From assembly GCA_023657425.1 (NCBI GenBank), contig JAGTJW010000001.1, positions 930,001 through 994,000 on the forward strand: DNA of 64,000 bases. The letters run 5' to 3'. Shown here in pieces: positions 37,006 through 50,185 of this stretch; the stretch's first letter is position 1; each line of letters starts with the position of its first letter. Under the pieces are notes generated by a model, which did not search any database, was not told the origin of the DNA, and saw only the letters and a program-made list of their open reading frames with translations. A program made the position numbers and the translations under genes. Source of the stretch: Ideonella sp. WA131b (GTDB lineage Bacteria > Pseudomonadota > Gammaproteobacteria > Burkholderiales > Burkholderiaceae_C).

Positions 37006-37899
37006 CTACAGCAGCGACTTCAGCAGCCGGCCCATCTCGGACGGGTTGCGCGTCACCTTGAAGCCGCACTCCTCCATGATGGCCAGCTTGGCGTCGGCGG
37101 TGTCGGCGCCGCCGCTGATGAGCGCGCCGGCATGGCCCATGCGCTTGCCCGGGGGCGCGGTGACACCCGCGATGAAGCCGACGATGGGCTTCTTCATGTG
37201 GGCCTTGCACCAGCGCGCGGCCTCGGCCTCGTCGGGGCCGCCGATCTCGCCGATCATGATCACGGCGTCGGTGTCGGGGTCGTCGTTGAAGGCCTTCATC
37301 ACGTCGATGTGCTTCAGGCCGTTGATCGGGTCGCCGCCGATGCCGACCGCGCTGCTCTGGCCCAGGCCGATCTCGGTGAGCTGCGCCACGGCCTCGTAGG
37401 TGAGCGTGCCCGAGCGGCTGACGACGCCGATGCGCCCCTTGCGGTGGATGTGGCCGGGCATGATGCCGATCTTGATCTCCTCGGGCGTGATCAGACCCGG
37501 GCAGTTGGGGCCGAGCAGCAGCGTCTGCTTGCCGCCGGCGGCCTCCTTCTGCTTCATCTTGTTGCGCACCATCAGCATGTCCTTCACGGGGATGCCTTCG
37601 GTGATGCAGATCACGAGGTCAAGGTCGGCCTCGACGGCCTCCCAGATGGCGTCGGCGGCGCCCGCGGGCGGCACATAGATCACGCTGACGGTGGCGCCGG
37701 TGGCGGCCTTGGCCTCGGCCACGCTGGCGTGGATGGGAATGCCCTCGAAGCGCTCGCCGGCCTTCTTGGGGTTCACGCCGGCCACGAAACAGGCCTGGCC
37801 ATGGGCGTAGGCCTGGCAGCCCCTGGTGTGGAACTGGCCGGTCTTGCCGGTGATGCCCTGCGTGATGACACGCGTGTCCTTGTTGATGTAGATCGACAT
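37006..37899 (-). CDS. sucD: Succinate-CoA ligase, alpha subunit
   Basis: A 297-residue subunit of succinyl-CoA synthetase (TCA cycle: succinyl-CoA + NDP + Pi to succinate + NTP + CoA). The CoA-binding Rossmann start [20 protein letters not shown] and the phosphohistidine H256 in MGHAGAL are present. It follows sucC with a 98-base gap occupied by a repeat pair, so ribosomes must re-initiate after a strong RNA hairpin. Confidence 0.97.
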   Translation of the reverse strand: MSIYINKDTRVITQGITGKTGQFHTRGCQAYAHGQACFVAGVNPKKAGERFEGIPIHASVAEAKAATGATVSVIYVPPAGAADAIWEAVEADLDLVICITEGIPVKDMLMVRNKMKQKEAAGGKQTLLLGPNCPGLITPEEIKIGIMPGHIHRKGRIGVVSRSGTLTYEAVAQLTEIGLGQSSAVGIGGDPINGLKHIDVMKAFNDDPDTDAVIMIGEIGGPDEAEAARWCKAHMKKPIVGFIAGVTAPPGKRMGHAGALISGGADTADAKLAIMEECGFKVTRNPSEMGRLLKSLL

Positions 37900-37918
37900 G
37901 GTGCTACCTGTTCAGACT

Positions 37919-37988
37919 CCGTTCGCCCTGAGCTTGTCGAAGGGCATGGTGGGTGTCGCCAGGGCTTCGACAAGCTCAGCCCGAACGG
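37919..37988. repeat. Inverted pair of REP-like repeats between sucC and sucD
   Basis: CCGTTCGCCCTGAGCTTGTC (from 37919) and its imperfect inverse GCTTCGACAAGCTCAGCCCG (from 37964, ending in AACGG at 37988) form arms of about 25 bases around a 19-base centre. The sequence 'TTCGACAAGCTCAG...CGAACGG' is a dispersed palindromic repeat familiar from many proteobacterial genomes. In the operon mRNA it would fold into a long hairpin exactly between the two subunit genes. Confidence 0.75.
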
Positions 37989-37997
37989 AAGGTGGGT

Positions 37998-39158
<1,161 letters not shown>

Positions 39159-39196
39159 GTCGCCTCCTCGCGAGGGTTCTGCAGTGGTCGTCGGGG

Positions 39197-39769
39197 TCAG
39201 GATTCGGACGCCGGGGCGGCTGCCGGGCGGAACCAGCGCGGGTAGAACTCGCGCACGGCCGGGCCGTCGGTGCGCAGCGCATGGCACCGATCGAGTTGGT
39301 AGGGCTGCGCCGCGCCGTCGGCGGTGCCGCGGGTGTCGATCACCTCACCGGCAAAGCCCTGCACCACGGCTGTGGGCAGCACCTGGGCCAATTCGGTGAG
39401 ATGGGTGCATGCCTGCACGCCGCCCAGGCGCGCGCGCACCTCGCGGTGGAAGTTCTTCAGCAGATTCAGGCCGACCAGACGCCGGTAGGCGTCGCCATGC
39501 TCGCTGCAAATGCCGGGATAAGGCATGGCGCGCGTCTCGGAGCCGGCCTCGACGATGTCGAGCTCGCGCGTCACCACCAGCCGCAGCAGCATGTCGTGGA
39601 TCGGGGCGCCCGGCGGGCGTGGGCCATCCGCCATCTGAGCAACTCGGGTCTTGGCGTCAAAGACGGTGGCGTCGACCTCCCAAAGGCCGTCGTCGCGCGC
39701 GAACACCTGCACGTCGATCTGACGGCGGTGCTTCAGCTGGCGGGTCGGCGCCGCGGTTGGGAGGCTCAT
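39197..39769 (-). CDS. DUF2889 domain protein
   Basis: A 190-residue protein of unknown function starting [20 protein letters not shown]. It has the DUF2889 pattern: [20 protein letters not shown] near 16, [17 protein letters not shown] and a cysteine-histidine segment [20 protein letters not shown]. No signal or membrane segment. In Burkholderiales this gene commonly lies between recA/recX and sucCD, as here. An alternative ATG upstream (39838) adds unconserved sequence. Confidence 0.8.
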   Translation of the reverse strand: MSLPTAAPTRQLKHRRQIDVQVFARDDGLWEVDATVFDAKTRVAQMADGPRPPGAPIHDMLLRLVVTRELDIVEAGSETRAMPYPGICSEHGDAYRRLVGLNLLKNFHREVRARLGGVQACTHLTELAQVLPTAVVQGFAGEVIDTRGTADGAAQPYQLDRCHALRTDGPAVREFYPRWFRPAAAPASES

Positions 39770-39911
39770 CGGCAAGGGCGGACTGCAAAGCCGATGCGGC
39801 GGCGCAGCAACGGGCGGGCGCGAATGTAGCACGCACATTCCGGCGCGAAGCTGACGCCGCGGCTCCGGCCGGGCCCCATGAGGGCCGGGCGACCGGGGCG
39901 ATGTAGAGGGG

Positions 39912-40545
39912 TCAGTCCAGGGCTTCGTCGGCCGCGAGGGCGTCGTCGCCAGCGCCGCCGCGCACGACGCGGCGGATGACGTCGCCGCAGAATCCGCGGC
40001 CGGCCAGAAAGCGCATCTGACGCGCCCGCTCGGCCGGCGTGGCGCCCGGGCCGCCGAAGCGGCGCTGCCACAGCGCCTGGGCGCGCTCGAACTCGCTGTC
40101 GCGGGCCTGCTGCACGGCGGCGTCCACCAGCGCAGGCTCCAGGCCGCGCTGCTGCATCACCTGGCGCAGCCGGCTCTCGCCAAAGCGCGGCGCCTTGGCC
40201 GCCAGCAGCGCCTCGGCCATGCGCGGCTCGTTCATCAGCCCGGCGGCGGCCAGACCGCCGATGACGGCGGCGACACGTTCGCGCAGCAGGCGGTCGGGGA
40301 AGGTCGCGTTGGGAATGGCGGCGTCGGGGGCGGGCGCGTCGGGTGGTCCGGTGGGCCCTGCGCCGGCCTGGGCCGCCTCGGCCAGCCGCGCCAGCGCCCG
40401 CGCGTGCGCGATCAACTTGCGCTCCAGTTCGGCGCGGCTGTGGTCGCGCTGCGCCAGCCAGCGCAGCGCGCGCGACTTCAGCGCCCCCAGCGTGGGCCCG
40501 TCGGCGGCGCGCAGCGGCGGACCGCCTTCGGCCCGGCTCGCGGGC

Positions 40546-40568
<23 letters not shown>
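39912..40568 (-). CDS. recX: Regulatory protein RecX
   Basis: A 218-residue modulator that binds RecA filaments and inhibits strand exchange. Core segments: [40 protein letters not shown]-like [16 protein letters not shown] and RRFGGP. An Ala/Pro-rich insertion of about 25 residues (near 68-90) makes it longer than the usual 150-160. The only plausible start is GTG 40568, inside the end of recA, giving a 23-base overlap and probable translational coupling. Confidence 0.85.
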
Positions 40569-41586
<1,018 letters not shown>

Positions 41587-41632
41587 GGGGCTCTCCTGAG
41601 GGTGGCGGTTTCGGCGGATGATAGCCAGAAGA

Positions 41633-41648
41633 CTGGATGGGCGTACAG
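41633..41648 (-). promoter_or_regulatory. LexA (SOS) box upstream of recA
   Basis: On the minus strand CTGTACGCCCATCCAG matches the LexA core CTG-N10-CAG. A possible -10 element TATCAT (41618-41623, minus strand) lies between it and the gene, so bound repressor would cover the promoter. Confidence 0.7.
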
Positions 41649-41812
41649 CCCTTTTGGTGGCGCCCGGCCGCGGGGCCACCGGCGGCAGTCGGGCCACGGG
41701 TCTTGGGCCTTGACGCTGCGCAAGGGTGGCGTCACCCTGCTGCCTAGAATGAGCCTACCGCGCCGGTTCAGAGCGTGGGCTCTGCAAGAGCCGCAGCCGC
41801 AGGAGACACGCC

Positions 41813-42484
41813 GTGAGAATCCTCATCGCCGAAGACGACCAGGTGCTCGCCGACGGGCTGTTGCGTAGCCTCCGGTCCTCGGGCTACGCCGTCGACCAGG
41901 TCGGCAACGGCTCAGAGGCCGACGGTGCCCTGGCTGCGCATGAGTTTGACCTCGTGATCCTCGACCTGGGCCTGCCCAAGATGCACGGATTCGAGGTGCT
42001 GCGCAAGTTGCGCGCGCGCGGCAGCGCCGTGCCGGTTCTCATCCTCACGGCGGCCGACAGCGTGGAGCAGCGTGTCAAGGGTCTCGACCTCGGCGCCGAC
42101 GACTACATGGCCAAGCCCTTCTCGCTGCAGGAGCTCGAGGCCCGTGTTCGCGCGCTCACGCGGCGTGGCCTGGGCACCGCCAGCAGCCTGCTCAAGCACG
42201 GCCCGCTCACTTTCGACGCCACCGGCCGCGTCGCCTACCTGAACGACCAGATGGTGGAGCTCTCCGCGCGCGAGCTCAGCCTGCTCGAGGTGCTGCTGCA
42301 GCGTGCCGGCCGCCTGGTGAGCAAAGACCAGCTTGTCGAGCGCCTCTGCGAATGGGGCGAAGAGGTCAGCAACAACGCCATCGAGGTCTACATCCACCGC
42401 CTGCGCAAGAAGATCGAACAGGGGCCGGTGCGCATCGCCACGGTGCGAGGCCTGGGATACTGCCTCGAAAAGATTGCGGCCTGA
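41813..42484 (+). CDS. OmpR-family response regulator (QseB/TctD-like)
   Basis: A 223-residue regulator: receiver domain with acidic pair E7-D8-D9, phosphorylated D51 in VILDLGLP and lysine in DDYMAKPF, then a winged-helix domain (about 125-220, ELSLLEVLLQRAGRLVSKDQ, VYIHRLRKKIE). The start is GTG 41813 with AGGAG ten bases upstream. It is paired with the sensor kinase encoded 36 bases downstream. A small GGGTG/CACCC dyad at 41724-41737 could be an operator. Confidence 0.93.
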   Translation: MRILIAEDDQVLADGLLRSLRSSGYAVDQVGNGSEADGALAAHEFDLVILDLGLPKMHGFEVLRKLRARGSAVPVLILTAADSVEQRVKGLDLGADDYMAKPFSLQELEARVRALTRRGLGTASSLLKHGPLTFDATGRVAYLNDQMVELSARELSLLEVLLQRAGRLVSKDQLVERLCEWGEEVSNNAIEVYIHRLRKKIEQGPVRIATVRGLGYCLEKIAA

Positions 42485-42520
42485 CGGCGTCCCGCCGCGC
42501 CGGGGCCGGGGCAGGCGACC

Positions 42521-44059
42521 ATGATCGACGCGAGGCGCCGCGTCGAGCAGCGATCACTGTTCGGCGAGATCCTCGACTGGATGCTCGCTCCGCTGCTGCT
42601 GCTGTGGCCGATGAGCCTGGGGCTGACCTGGCTGGTGGCCCAGGGAATCGCCAACCGCCCCTACGACCGCGAGCTCGCCGAGGCCGTGCTGGCGCTGGCG
42701 CGGCAGGCTTCGGTGCAGGTGATCGAGGCTGACGGGCCCGCCACGCCGGACTTGCGCTCCGCGCTGGAACGCACGGCGCTGACCCTGCTGCGCACCGAGG
42801 ACGACGGCGACAACGCCTTCTTCCAGGTGCTGGGCGCGCGCGGTCAGCTGATGGCCGGTGATGCGCGCCTGGCGCTGCCCGGCGATGCCGCCCCAGGCCC
42901 GGCGGCAACGGCTGGTGCCGACACCAACGGTGTGCGCTTTCGCGACGACTTCATCGGCGATCAACCGGTGCGGGTTGCGTGGCTGGTGCTGGCCGGCGCA
43001 GGCGGCGAGGGCGACGCACTGGTGCAGGTGGCCGAGACGCTGGGCAAGCGCTCGCGCCTGGCCACCGAGATCATCAAGGGCGTGCTGCTGCCGCAGTTCG
43101 TGATCCTGCCCGTGGCGGTGCTGCTGGTGTGGCTGGCGCTGTCGCGCGGCATCCGGCCGCTGGCCGACGTGCAGCAGCGCATCCGTCGCCGCGACAGCAC
43201 CGACCTGAGCCCGATCGAGATGGCCGGTGTGCCTGACGAAGTGGCACCGCTGGTGGGCTCGATCAACGACCTGCTGCAGCGGCTGGACCAGACCATTGCC
43301 GCCCAGCGGCACTTCCTGGCCGACGCCGCCCACCAGCTGAAGACGCCCCTGGCGGGGCTGCGCATGCAGGCCGAACTGGCCGCCCGTGACATCGCGGCCG
43401 GCCGCGGCGATGCCGCGACGCTGACGCACTCCCTGGAGCAGATCGCGGTGTCGACTCAGCGGGCGGCGCACATGGTGAACCAGCTGCTGGCAATGGCGCG
43501 GGCCGACTCGGCTTCGGGCCAGGTGCCGCAGCACCAGCCGGTGATGCTGCCGTCGCTGGTGCGCGCGGTGGTGCGTGACTTCGTCACCAAGGCCATGGAC
43601 CGCCACATCGACCTGGGTTACGAAGGACCCGAGGACGAGGTGGCGCTGCCTGGCCTGACGCTGCTGGGCGAGCCGGTCCTGCTGGGCGAGCTGGTGCGCA
43701 ACCTGCTGGACAACGCCTTGCAGTACACACCGGCCGGGGGCACCGTGACGGTCCGCGTGGTGCCCGACCCCTTCGGCCAGGTCGTCGTGCTGCAGGTCGA
43801 GGACACCGGCCCCGGCATCCCGCCTTCCGAGCGCGACGCCGTGTTCCGCCCCTTCTACCGCGCGCTGGGCACGCAGGTCGACGGCTCCGGGCTGGGCCTG
43901 GCCATCGTGCGCGAGATCGCGCAGCGCCACGGCGCCACCATCACGCTGTCCGACGCACGCCCGCGCCACACCGGCCCGGGCGGGCCGTCGCCCGGGGCTT
44001 TGTTCACGGTGCGTTTCCCGCTGCCCCCCCTGCCAGCGGCCACGATCAGCTCTGCATGA
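42521..44059 (+). CDS. Sensor histidine kinase (TctE/QseC-like)
   Basis: A 512-residue inner-membrane kinase: helix 1 about 20-42, a periplasmic 2CSK-type sensor (about 45-180), helix 2 about 186-207, HAMP-like linker, dimerisation helix with H271 in LADAAHQLKTPL, and the ATPase domain with N-box NLLDNALQYTP, GPGIPP and GSGLGLAIV. TctE-type kinases sense carboxylates, but no tricarboxylate transporter is near, so the signal is open. The last 14 bases overlap the convergent mrdB gene. Confidence 0.9.
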   Translation: MIDARRRVEQRSLFGEILDWMLAPLLLLWPMSLGLTWLVAQGIANRPYDRELAEAVLALARQASVQVIEADGPATPDLRSALERTALTLLRTEDDGDNAFFQVLGARGQLMAGDARLALPGDAAPGPAATAGADTNGVRFRDDFIGDQPVRVAWLVLAGAGGEGDALVQVAETLGKRSRLATEIIKGVLLPQFVILPVAVLLVWLALSRGIRPLADVQQRIRRRDSTDLSPIEMAGVPDEVAPLVGSINDLLQRLDQTIAAQRHFLADAAHQLKTPLAGLRMQAELAARDIAAGRGDAATLTHSLEQIAVSTQRAAHMVNQLLAMARADSASGQVPQHQPVMLPSLVRAVVRDFVTKAMDRHIDLGYEGPEDEVALPGLTLLGEPVLLGELVRNLLDNALQYTPAGGTVTVRVVPDPFGQVVVLQVEDTGPGIPPSERDAVFRPFYRALGTQVDGSGLGLAIVREIAQRHGATITLSDARPRHTGPGGPSPGALFTVRFPLPPLPAATISSA

Positions 44060-45203
44060 GCCGCTTGCTGCGGGCCACCGACATGAGGATGCCCAGACCC
44101 AAGCCCATGGTCACCATGGCCGTGCCGCCGTAACTGACGAAAGGCAGGGGCACACCCACCACCGGCAGGATGCCGCTGACCATGCCCATGTTGACAAACG
44201 CGTAGGTGAAGATGCTCATCGTCACGGCACCGGCCAGCAGGCGCGAGAACACCGTGGGCGCCTCGGCGGCGATGACCAGGCCGCGGAAGATGAGGAAGAC
44301 AAACGCGGCCAGCAGCATCAGCACGCCCGCGAGGCCGAACTCCTCGCTCAGGGCCGCGAAGATGAAGTCGGTGGTGCGCTCGGGGATGAACTCCAGGTGC
44401 GTCTGCGTGCCCTGCATGAAGCCTTTGCCCGCCAGCCCGCCGGAGCCGATGGCGATCATGCCCTGCAGAATGTGGAAGCCCTTGCCCAGCGGGTCGCTGG
44501 TGGGATCGAGCAGCGTGCAGACCCGGGTCTTCTGGTACTCGCGCAGGCCGATCCACTCCACGCCGGGCTGGCACCAGCTGTCGCCCATGGCGACGATGGT
44601 GACGATGCCCGTCACGATGAGCACCAGCACCGGCACCACGAGGCGCCAGCTCAGGCCGGCGAAGAAGATCACGAACACGCCCGCAGCCAACACCAGCAGC
44701 GCCGTGCCGAGGTCGGGCTGCTTGGCGATCAGCAGCACCGGCACCGCCAGCAGCACCGCGGCCACCAGGAAGTCGGCCACGCGCAACTGGCCCTCGCGCT
44801 TCTGAAACCACCAGGCCAGCATCAGCGGCAGCCCGATCTTCAGGATCTCGCTGGGCTGGATCACCGTGGCACCGATGTCGAGCCAGCGTGTGGCGCCCTT
44901 GCGGGTGACGCCGAAAAACTCCACAGCCAGCAGCAACACCACGCCCAGCAGGTACAGCGGCACCGCCAGCTGCTCCAGCTTCTGCGGCGGCACCTGGGCC
45001 AGGAAGAAGATCACGACAAGCGCGATCAACATGTTGCGGCCGTGGTCGGCGAAGCGCGTGCCGCTGTCGTAACCGGCCGAGTACATCACCACCAGGCCGA
45101 TGGCGGCGAGCAGGCCAATGGCCAGGAACAGCGGGCCGTCGAAGCCCGAGAACACGCGCGCCGCCCGGCGCGGCCACGAGGGCTGCTCGAAGACGGCGTT
45201 CAT
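44046..45203 (-). CDS. mrdB: Rod-shape SEDS glycosyltransferase RodA
   Basis: A 385-residue SEDS peptidoglycan polymerase with ten helices, working with PBP2 in the elongasome. Marks: KGATRWLDIGATVIQPSE, KQPDLGTALLV and the C-terminal PLPFVSYGGTAMV. The start ATG 45203 overlaps the mrdA stop (ATGA). It is the last gene of mreBCD-mrdAB on the minus strand. Confidence 0.95.
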   Translation of the reverse strand: MNAVFEQPSWPRRAARVFSGFDGPLFLAIGLLAAIGLVVMYSAGYDSGTRFADHGRNMLIALVVIFFLAQVPPQKLEQLAVPLYLLGVVLLLAVEFFGVTRKGATRWLDIGATVIQPSEILKIGLPLMLAWWFQKREGQLRVADFLVAAVLLAVPVLLIAKQPDLGTALLVLAAGVFVIFFAGLSWRLVVPVLVLIVTGIVTIVAMGDSWCQPGVEWIGLREYQKTRVCTLLDPTSDPLGKGFHILQGMIAIGSGGLAGKGFMQGTQTHLEFIPERTTDFIFAALSEEFGLAGVLMLLAAFVFLIFRGLVIAAEAPTVFSRLLAGAVTMSIFTYAFVNMGMVSGILPVVGVPLPFVSYGGTAMVTMGLGLGILMSVARSKRLMQS

Positions 45204-47188
45204 CGGGCGTCCACGGCCGCGCCGGGCGGCCCGGCGCCTTGCAGCGGCACGTCCTGTGCCCGCCGTGGCATGCCCACCGGCGCGGCGGCGCGGCCCTCGC
45301 GCACGAGTGCGATGTCTTCCTCGCTCGGCCACTGGCCCAGCAGCAGGTAGTCGAAGACGCGCCGCGCAATCGGCGCGGCGGCCTCGGCGCCGAAGCCGGC
45401 GTTCTCGACGACCACCGCCAGCGCCACCGTGGGCGCGTCCACCGGCGCCATCGCCACGTACAGCGAGTGGTCGCGCTGGTGTTCGGCCAGCCGGGCGGCG
45501 TTGTACTTCTCGCCCTGGCGGACGCCCACGGCCTGCGCCGTGCCGGTCTTGCCGCCGCTGGCGTAGGGCGCGCCGGCGAACACGCGCGTCGACGTGCCCT
45601 CCTGCGTGACGGCGTTCAGTGCACGGCGGATGACGGCCACGTCCTCGGGCTTGAGCGGCAGCGGCGCCAGCGTCTCGCGCGGCAGCAGCTTGCGCTGGCC
45701 GCCGATGACGTCCTCGATCTCGCGCACCAGCCGCGGCTGGAAGCGCTGTCCTCCCGACACCAGCGTGGCCGTGGCCGTGGCCAGCTGCAGGACCGTGAAG
45801 CTGTTGTAGCCCTGGCCAATGCCCAGCGAGATGGTCTCGCCCGCATACCAGCGCTGCTGCTCGGGGCGCTTGAAGAAGCGCCGCTTCCACTCGGTGCTCG
45901 GCAGGATGCCGGCGACCTCGTGCTCGAGGTCGATGCCGGTCTTCACCCCAAAACCGAAGGGCTCGAGGTGCTCGTGCATCAGGTCCACGCCCATCTCGTT
46001 GGCCAGGGTGTAGTAGTAGACGTTGCTGCTCTTGACGATGCTGCGGTGCATGTCCACCGGGCCCAGGCCCTTGTCGCCGTGGCTGCGGAAGATGTGGTTG
46101 CCGAACTGGAAGGTGCCGCCGTCCTGGATCACGGTGGCGGCGCCGCGCTTGCCGCTGGTCAGGGCGGCCATCGCCATGAAGGGCTTGAAGGTGCTGCCAG
46201 GGGGATAGGTTCCCCGCAGGGCCCTGTTCAGCAACGGCTTGTCGATGCTCTCGTTGAGCTCCTTCCAGCTTTCGCTGTCGATGCCGTCGACGAAGAGGTT
46301 GGGGTCGAAGGTGGGCTTGCTGACGAAGGCCAGCAGTTCGCCGTTGCGCGGGTCGATGGCCACCAGCGCGCCGCGACGGTCGCCGAAGAGCTGCTCCACC
46401 AGCGCCTGCAGCCGGATGTCCACCGACAGCACCAGCTTGTCGCCCGGGGTCGGTGGGTGGCTGCTCAGACGGCGCACGGCCCGGCCGCCCGCGGTGGTCT
46501 CGACTTCCTCGAAGCCGGTGGTGCCGTGCAGCCAGTGCTCGTAGGCCAGCTCCAGCCCGAGCTTGCCGATGTACTCGGTGCCCTTGTAGTTGCTCTGTCG
46601 CTCCTCGGGCCACTCGTCCATGGCCGCTTTCTCGGCGGCGTTGACGCGCCCGATGTAGCCCAGCAGGTGGCTGCCGGTCTCGCCCAACGGGTAGTGGCGG
46701 AACAGGCGGGCCTTGATCTGCACGTCGGGGAAGCGGAAGCTCTGCGCGGTGAAGCGGGCCACCTCCTCGTCCGTGAGCTTGCTGCGGATGGGCAGCGACT
46801 CGGCGCCCTTCATCTCGGCCAGCAGCTGGCGGAAGCGGCGGCGGTCGCGGGCCGTGATCTCCACCACCTGCGCCAGTTCGTCGACCAGGGCCTCGAGCGC
46901 GGCGCCCCGCGTCTGGCGGGTGGCGATCTCCAGCGTGTAGGCCGAGTAGTTGGTGGCCAGGACGATGCCGTTGCGGTCGACGATGAGGCCGCGGTTGGGC
47001 ACGATGGGCACCACCGCGATGCGGTTGGCCTCGGCTTGGGTGGCGAGCTCGTCGTGGCGGATCACCTGCAGGTACACCAGCCGCGCCGACACCAGCCCGA
47101 ACAGCACCAGCACGAACGCGGCGGCGGCCAGCACGCGGCCGCGGAAGCGGTCGATCTCCAGTTCGACGTCGCGCAGAACGGCGGCCAT
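45200..47188 (-). CDS. mrdA: Penicillin-binding protein 2
   Basis: A 662-residue class B transpeptidase for lateral wall synthesis. One N-terminal helix (17-40), the pedestal domain with PNRGLIVDRNG near 64-74, and the transpeptidase domain with STFK (catalytic S332), SSN (387-389) and KTGT (547-550). The C-terminal tail beyond about 600 is Pro/Ala-rich. ATG 47188 is the first credible start; the frame upstream is antisense to nothing and lies in mreD/mreC territory in another phase. Confidence 0.96.
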   Translation of the reverse strand: MAAVLRDVELEIDRFRGRVLAAAAFVLVLFGLVSARLVYLQVIRHDELATQAEANRIAVVPIVPNRGLIVDRNGIVLATNYSAYTLEIATRQTRGAALEALVDELAQVVEITARDRRRFRQLLAEMKGAESLPIRSKLTDEEVARFTAQSFRFPDVQIKARLFRHYPLGETGSHLLGYIGRVNAAEKAAMDEWPEERQSNYKGTEYIGKLGLELAYEHWLHGTTGFEEVETTAGGRAVRRLSSHPPTPGDKLVLSVDIRLQALVEQLFGDRRGALVAIDPRNGELLAFVSKPTFDPNLFVDGIDSESWKELNESIDKPLLNRALRGTYPPGSTFKPFMAMAALTSGKRGAATVIQDGGTFQFGNHIFRSHGDKGLGPVDMHRSIVKSSNVYYYTLANEMGVDLMHEHLEPFGFGVKTGIDLEHEVAGILPSTEWKRRFFKRPEQQRWYAGETISLGIGQGYNSFTVLQLATATATLVSGGQRFQPRLVREIEDVIGGQRKLLPRETLAPLPLKPEDVAVIRRALNAVTQEGTSTRVFAGAPYASGGKTGTAQAVGVRQGEKYNAARLAEHQRDHSLYVAMAPVDAPTVALAVVVENAGFGAEAAAPIARRVFDYLLLGQWPSEEDIALVREGRAAAPVGMPRRAQDVPLQGAGPPGAAVDAR

Positions 47189-47199
47189 GAGAGGGTGCT

Positions 47200-47721
47200 C
47201 TACAGGGGTCGATTCTGGTCGGGATCGGGCGCGCGGCGCTGCGGCGCCAGCAGCAGCCAGGTGGCCAGCGGCCACAACGCAGCCTCCAGCAGCGGCGCCG
47301 CCAGCAGCCACCAGCCCGGCAACATGTCGCCGGCGACCAGCCGCACCACCAGCGAGACGGCGTGCGCGGCGGCGAACAGCAGCACCAGGTGCAGCGCCTG
47401 CTCCACCACGCCGAACCACAACAGCCGACGGTGAATGACCACCGCCACGTACGACAGCAGCGTGTAGGCCAGGGCGTGCTGGCCGAGGATGGCGCCTTGG
47501 TGCACGTCCAGCGCCAACCCGGCCACGAAGGCCAGGCCCACGCTCACGCGGCGCGGCTGGTGCACGTTCCAGAACACCAGGGCGACCGCCAGCAGGTCGG
47601 GCATCGCCGCGTGGCGACCCAGCGGCAGCAGGTGCACGCCGAAGGCCAGCAGCAGCGAACCGTAGATGAACACTGGCTTGGCCGGCAGCAGCAGCTGGTC
47701 CGAGCCCCGCGGCATGATCAT
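47200..47721 (-). CDS. mreD: Rod shape-determining protein MreD
   Basis: A 173-residue membrane protein with five to six helices, part of the elongasome. It contains PDLLAVALVFWNVHQPRRVS and DVHQGAILGQHALAYTLLSY, typical of proteobacterial MreD. ATG 47721 overlaps the mreC stop (ATGA), so translation is coupled. Confidence 0.9.
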   Translation of the reverse strand: MIMPRGSDQLLLPAKPVFIYGSLLLAFGVHLLPLGRHAAMPDLLAVALVFWNVHQPRRVSVGLAFVAGLALDVHQGAILGQHALAYTLLSYVAVVIHRRLLWFGVVEQALHLVLLFAAAHAVSLVVRLVAGDMLPGWWLLAAPLLEAALWPLATWLLLAPQRRAPDPDQNRPL

Positions 47722-48659
47722 GGTGACGGCATCCCCGGGCGTGGTTTGGGCGTCTTCTCGGGCTTGCCCTTGGCCAGGGGCTCCACCGGCTCCGGCCGCT
47801 GCGGCAGCTGCACCCCGATGGGCTCGAGCACCAGCACCTGCCGCATCCCGTCGGCACGCGCCACCGGCTCCAGTGCGATGCGCGCGAAGCCCGACTCGAC
47901 GCGCCGCTCGACGGACGCCACCTTGGCCACCGGCAGGCCGGGCGGGTAGACACCATCCAGGCCGCTGGTGTGCAGCACGTCGCCCACCTGCACATCGGCG
48001 TTGCCGCTCATGAAGCGCAGCTCCAGGCCACCGGTGCGCCCTGCCCCGAAAGCGGCGCTGCGCTGCTGCGTGCGCGTGTTCAGCACGGGAATGGCGGCGT
48101 CCTTGTCGGTGAGCAGCGTCACCTCCGATGTGACCGGGTACACCTGCGTCACCTGCCCCAGCACACCGGCCTCGCCGATGACCGGGGCGCCGAGCTTGAC
48201 GCCCTGGATGAGGCCGCGGTCGATGAAGACCTTGCGCGAGTACGGGTCCGCGGCCTCGTACAGCACCTCGGCCGGCAGCGAGCGCACCGTGAGGGCGGGG
48301 CGCAGCGCCAGCAGCGCGCGCAGCCGGGCGTTCTCGGCCGCCAGGTGCTCGGCGCGCGTGGCGCGCTCGGCCAGCCCGGCGGCAAGCTGCTCGGCCTGCA
48401 GCTGCGCCCGGCGTGCCGCCGCCAGCCCGTGCAGGTAGTCGCCACCGACCGACGCCATCTCCACCGGCACCGCCACCGCCCGCTGCAGCGGCAGCAGCGC
48501 CACAGCCAGCGCCTGGCGTACCGGCTGCGCGATCTGCATGCGTGTGTCGGCCACCATCAGGAAGATGGCCAGCGCCGAGAAGAACACCAGCTTGCTCAAG
48601 GCCGAAGGGCCCTGGCGGAAAAACGGCGGCGGCGTGCGGTCGATCGTGCCCAGCGGCAT
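47718..48659 (-). CDS. mreC: Rod shape-determining protein MreC
   Basis: A 313-residue bitopic protein: short cytoplasmic start with FFRQGPSALSKLVFFSALAI, one transmembrane helix (about 20-42), a periplasmic coiled coil (about 60-105) and the beta-barrel domain (about 110-275) with VIDRGL-like FIDRGLIQGVKLGAPVIGEA. A Pro/Lys-rich tail follows. It links cytoplasmic MreB to PBP2. Confidence 0.94.
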   Translation of the reverse strand: MPLGTIDRTPPPFFRQGPSALSKLVFFSALAIFLMVADTRMQIAQPVRQALAVALLPLQRAVAVPVEMASVGGDYLHGLAAARRAQLQAEQLAAGLAERATRAEHLAAENARLRALLALRPALTVRSLPAEVLYEAADPYSRKVFIDRGLIQGVKLGAPVIGEAGVLGQVTQVYPVTSEVTLLTDKDAAIPVLNTRTQQRSAAFGAGRTGGLELRFMSGNADVQVGDVLHTSGLDGVYPPGLPVAKVASVERRVESGFARIALEPVARADGMRQVLVLEPIGVQLPQRPEPVEPLAKGKPEKTPKPRPGMPSP

Positions 48660-48683
48660 GAAGGCCCCGACGCGGTGGCGGGC

Positions 48684-50181
<1,498 letters not shown>

Positions 50182-50185
<4 letters not shown>

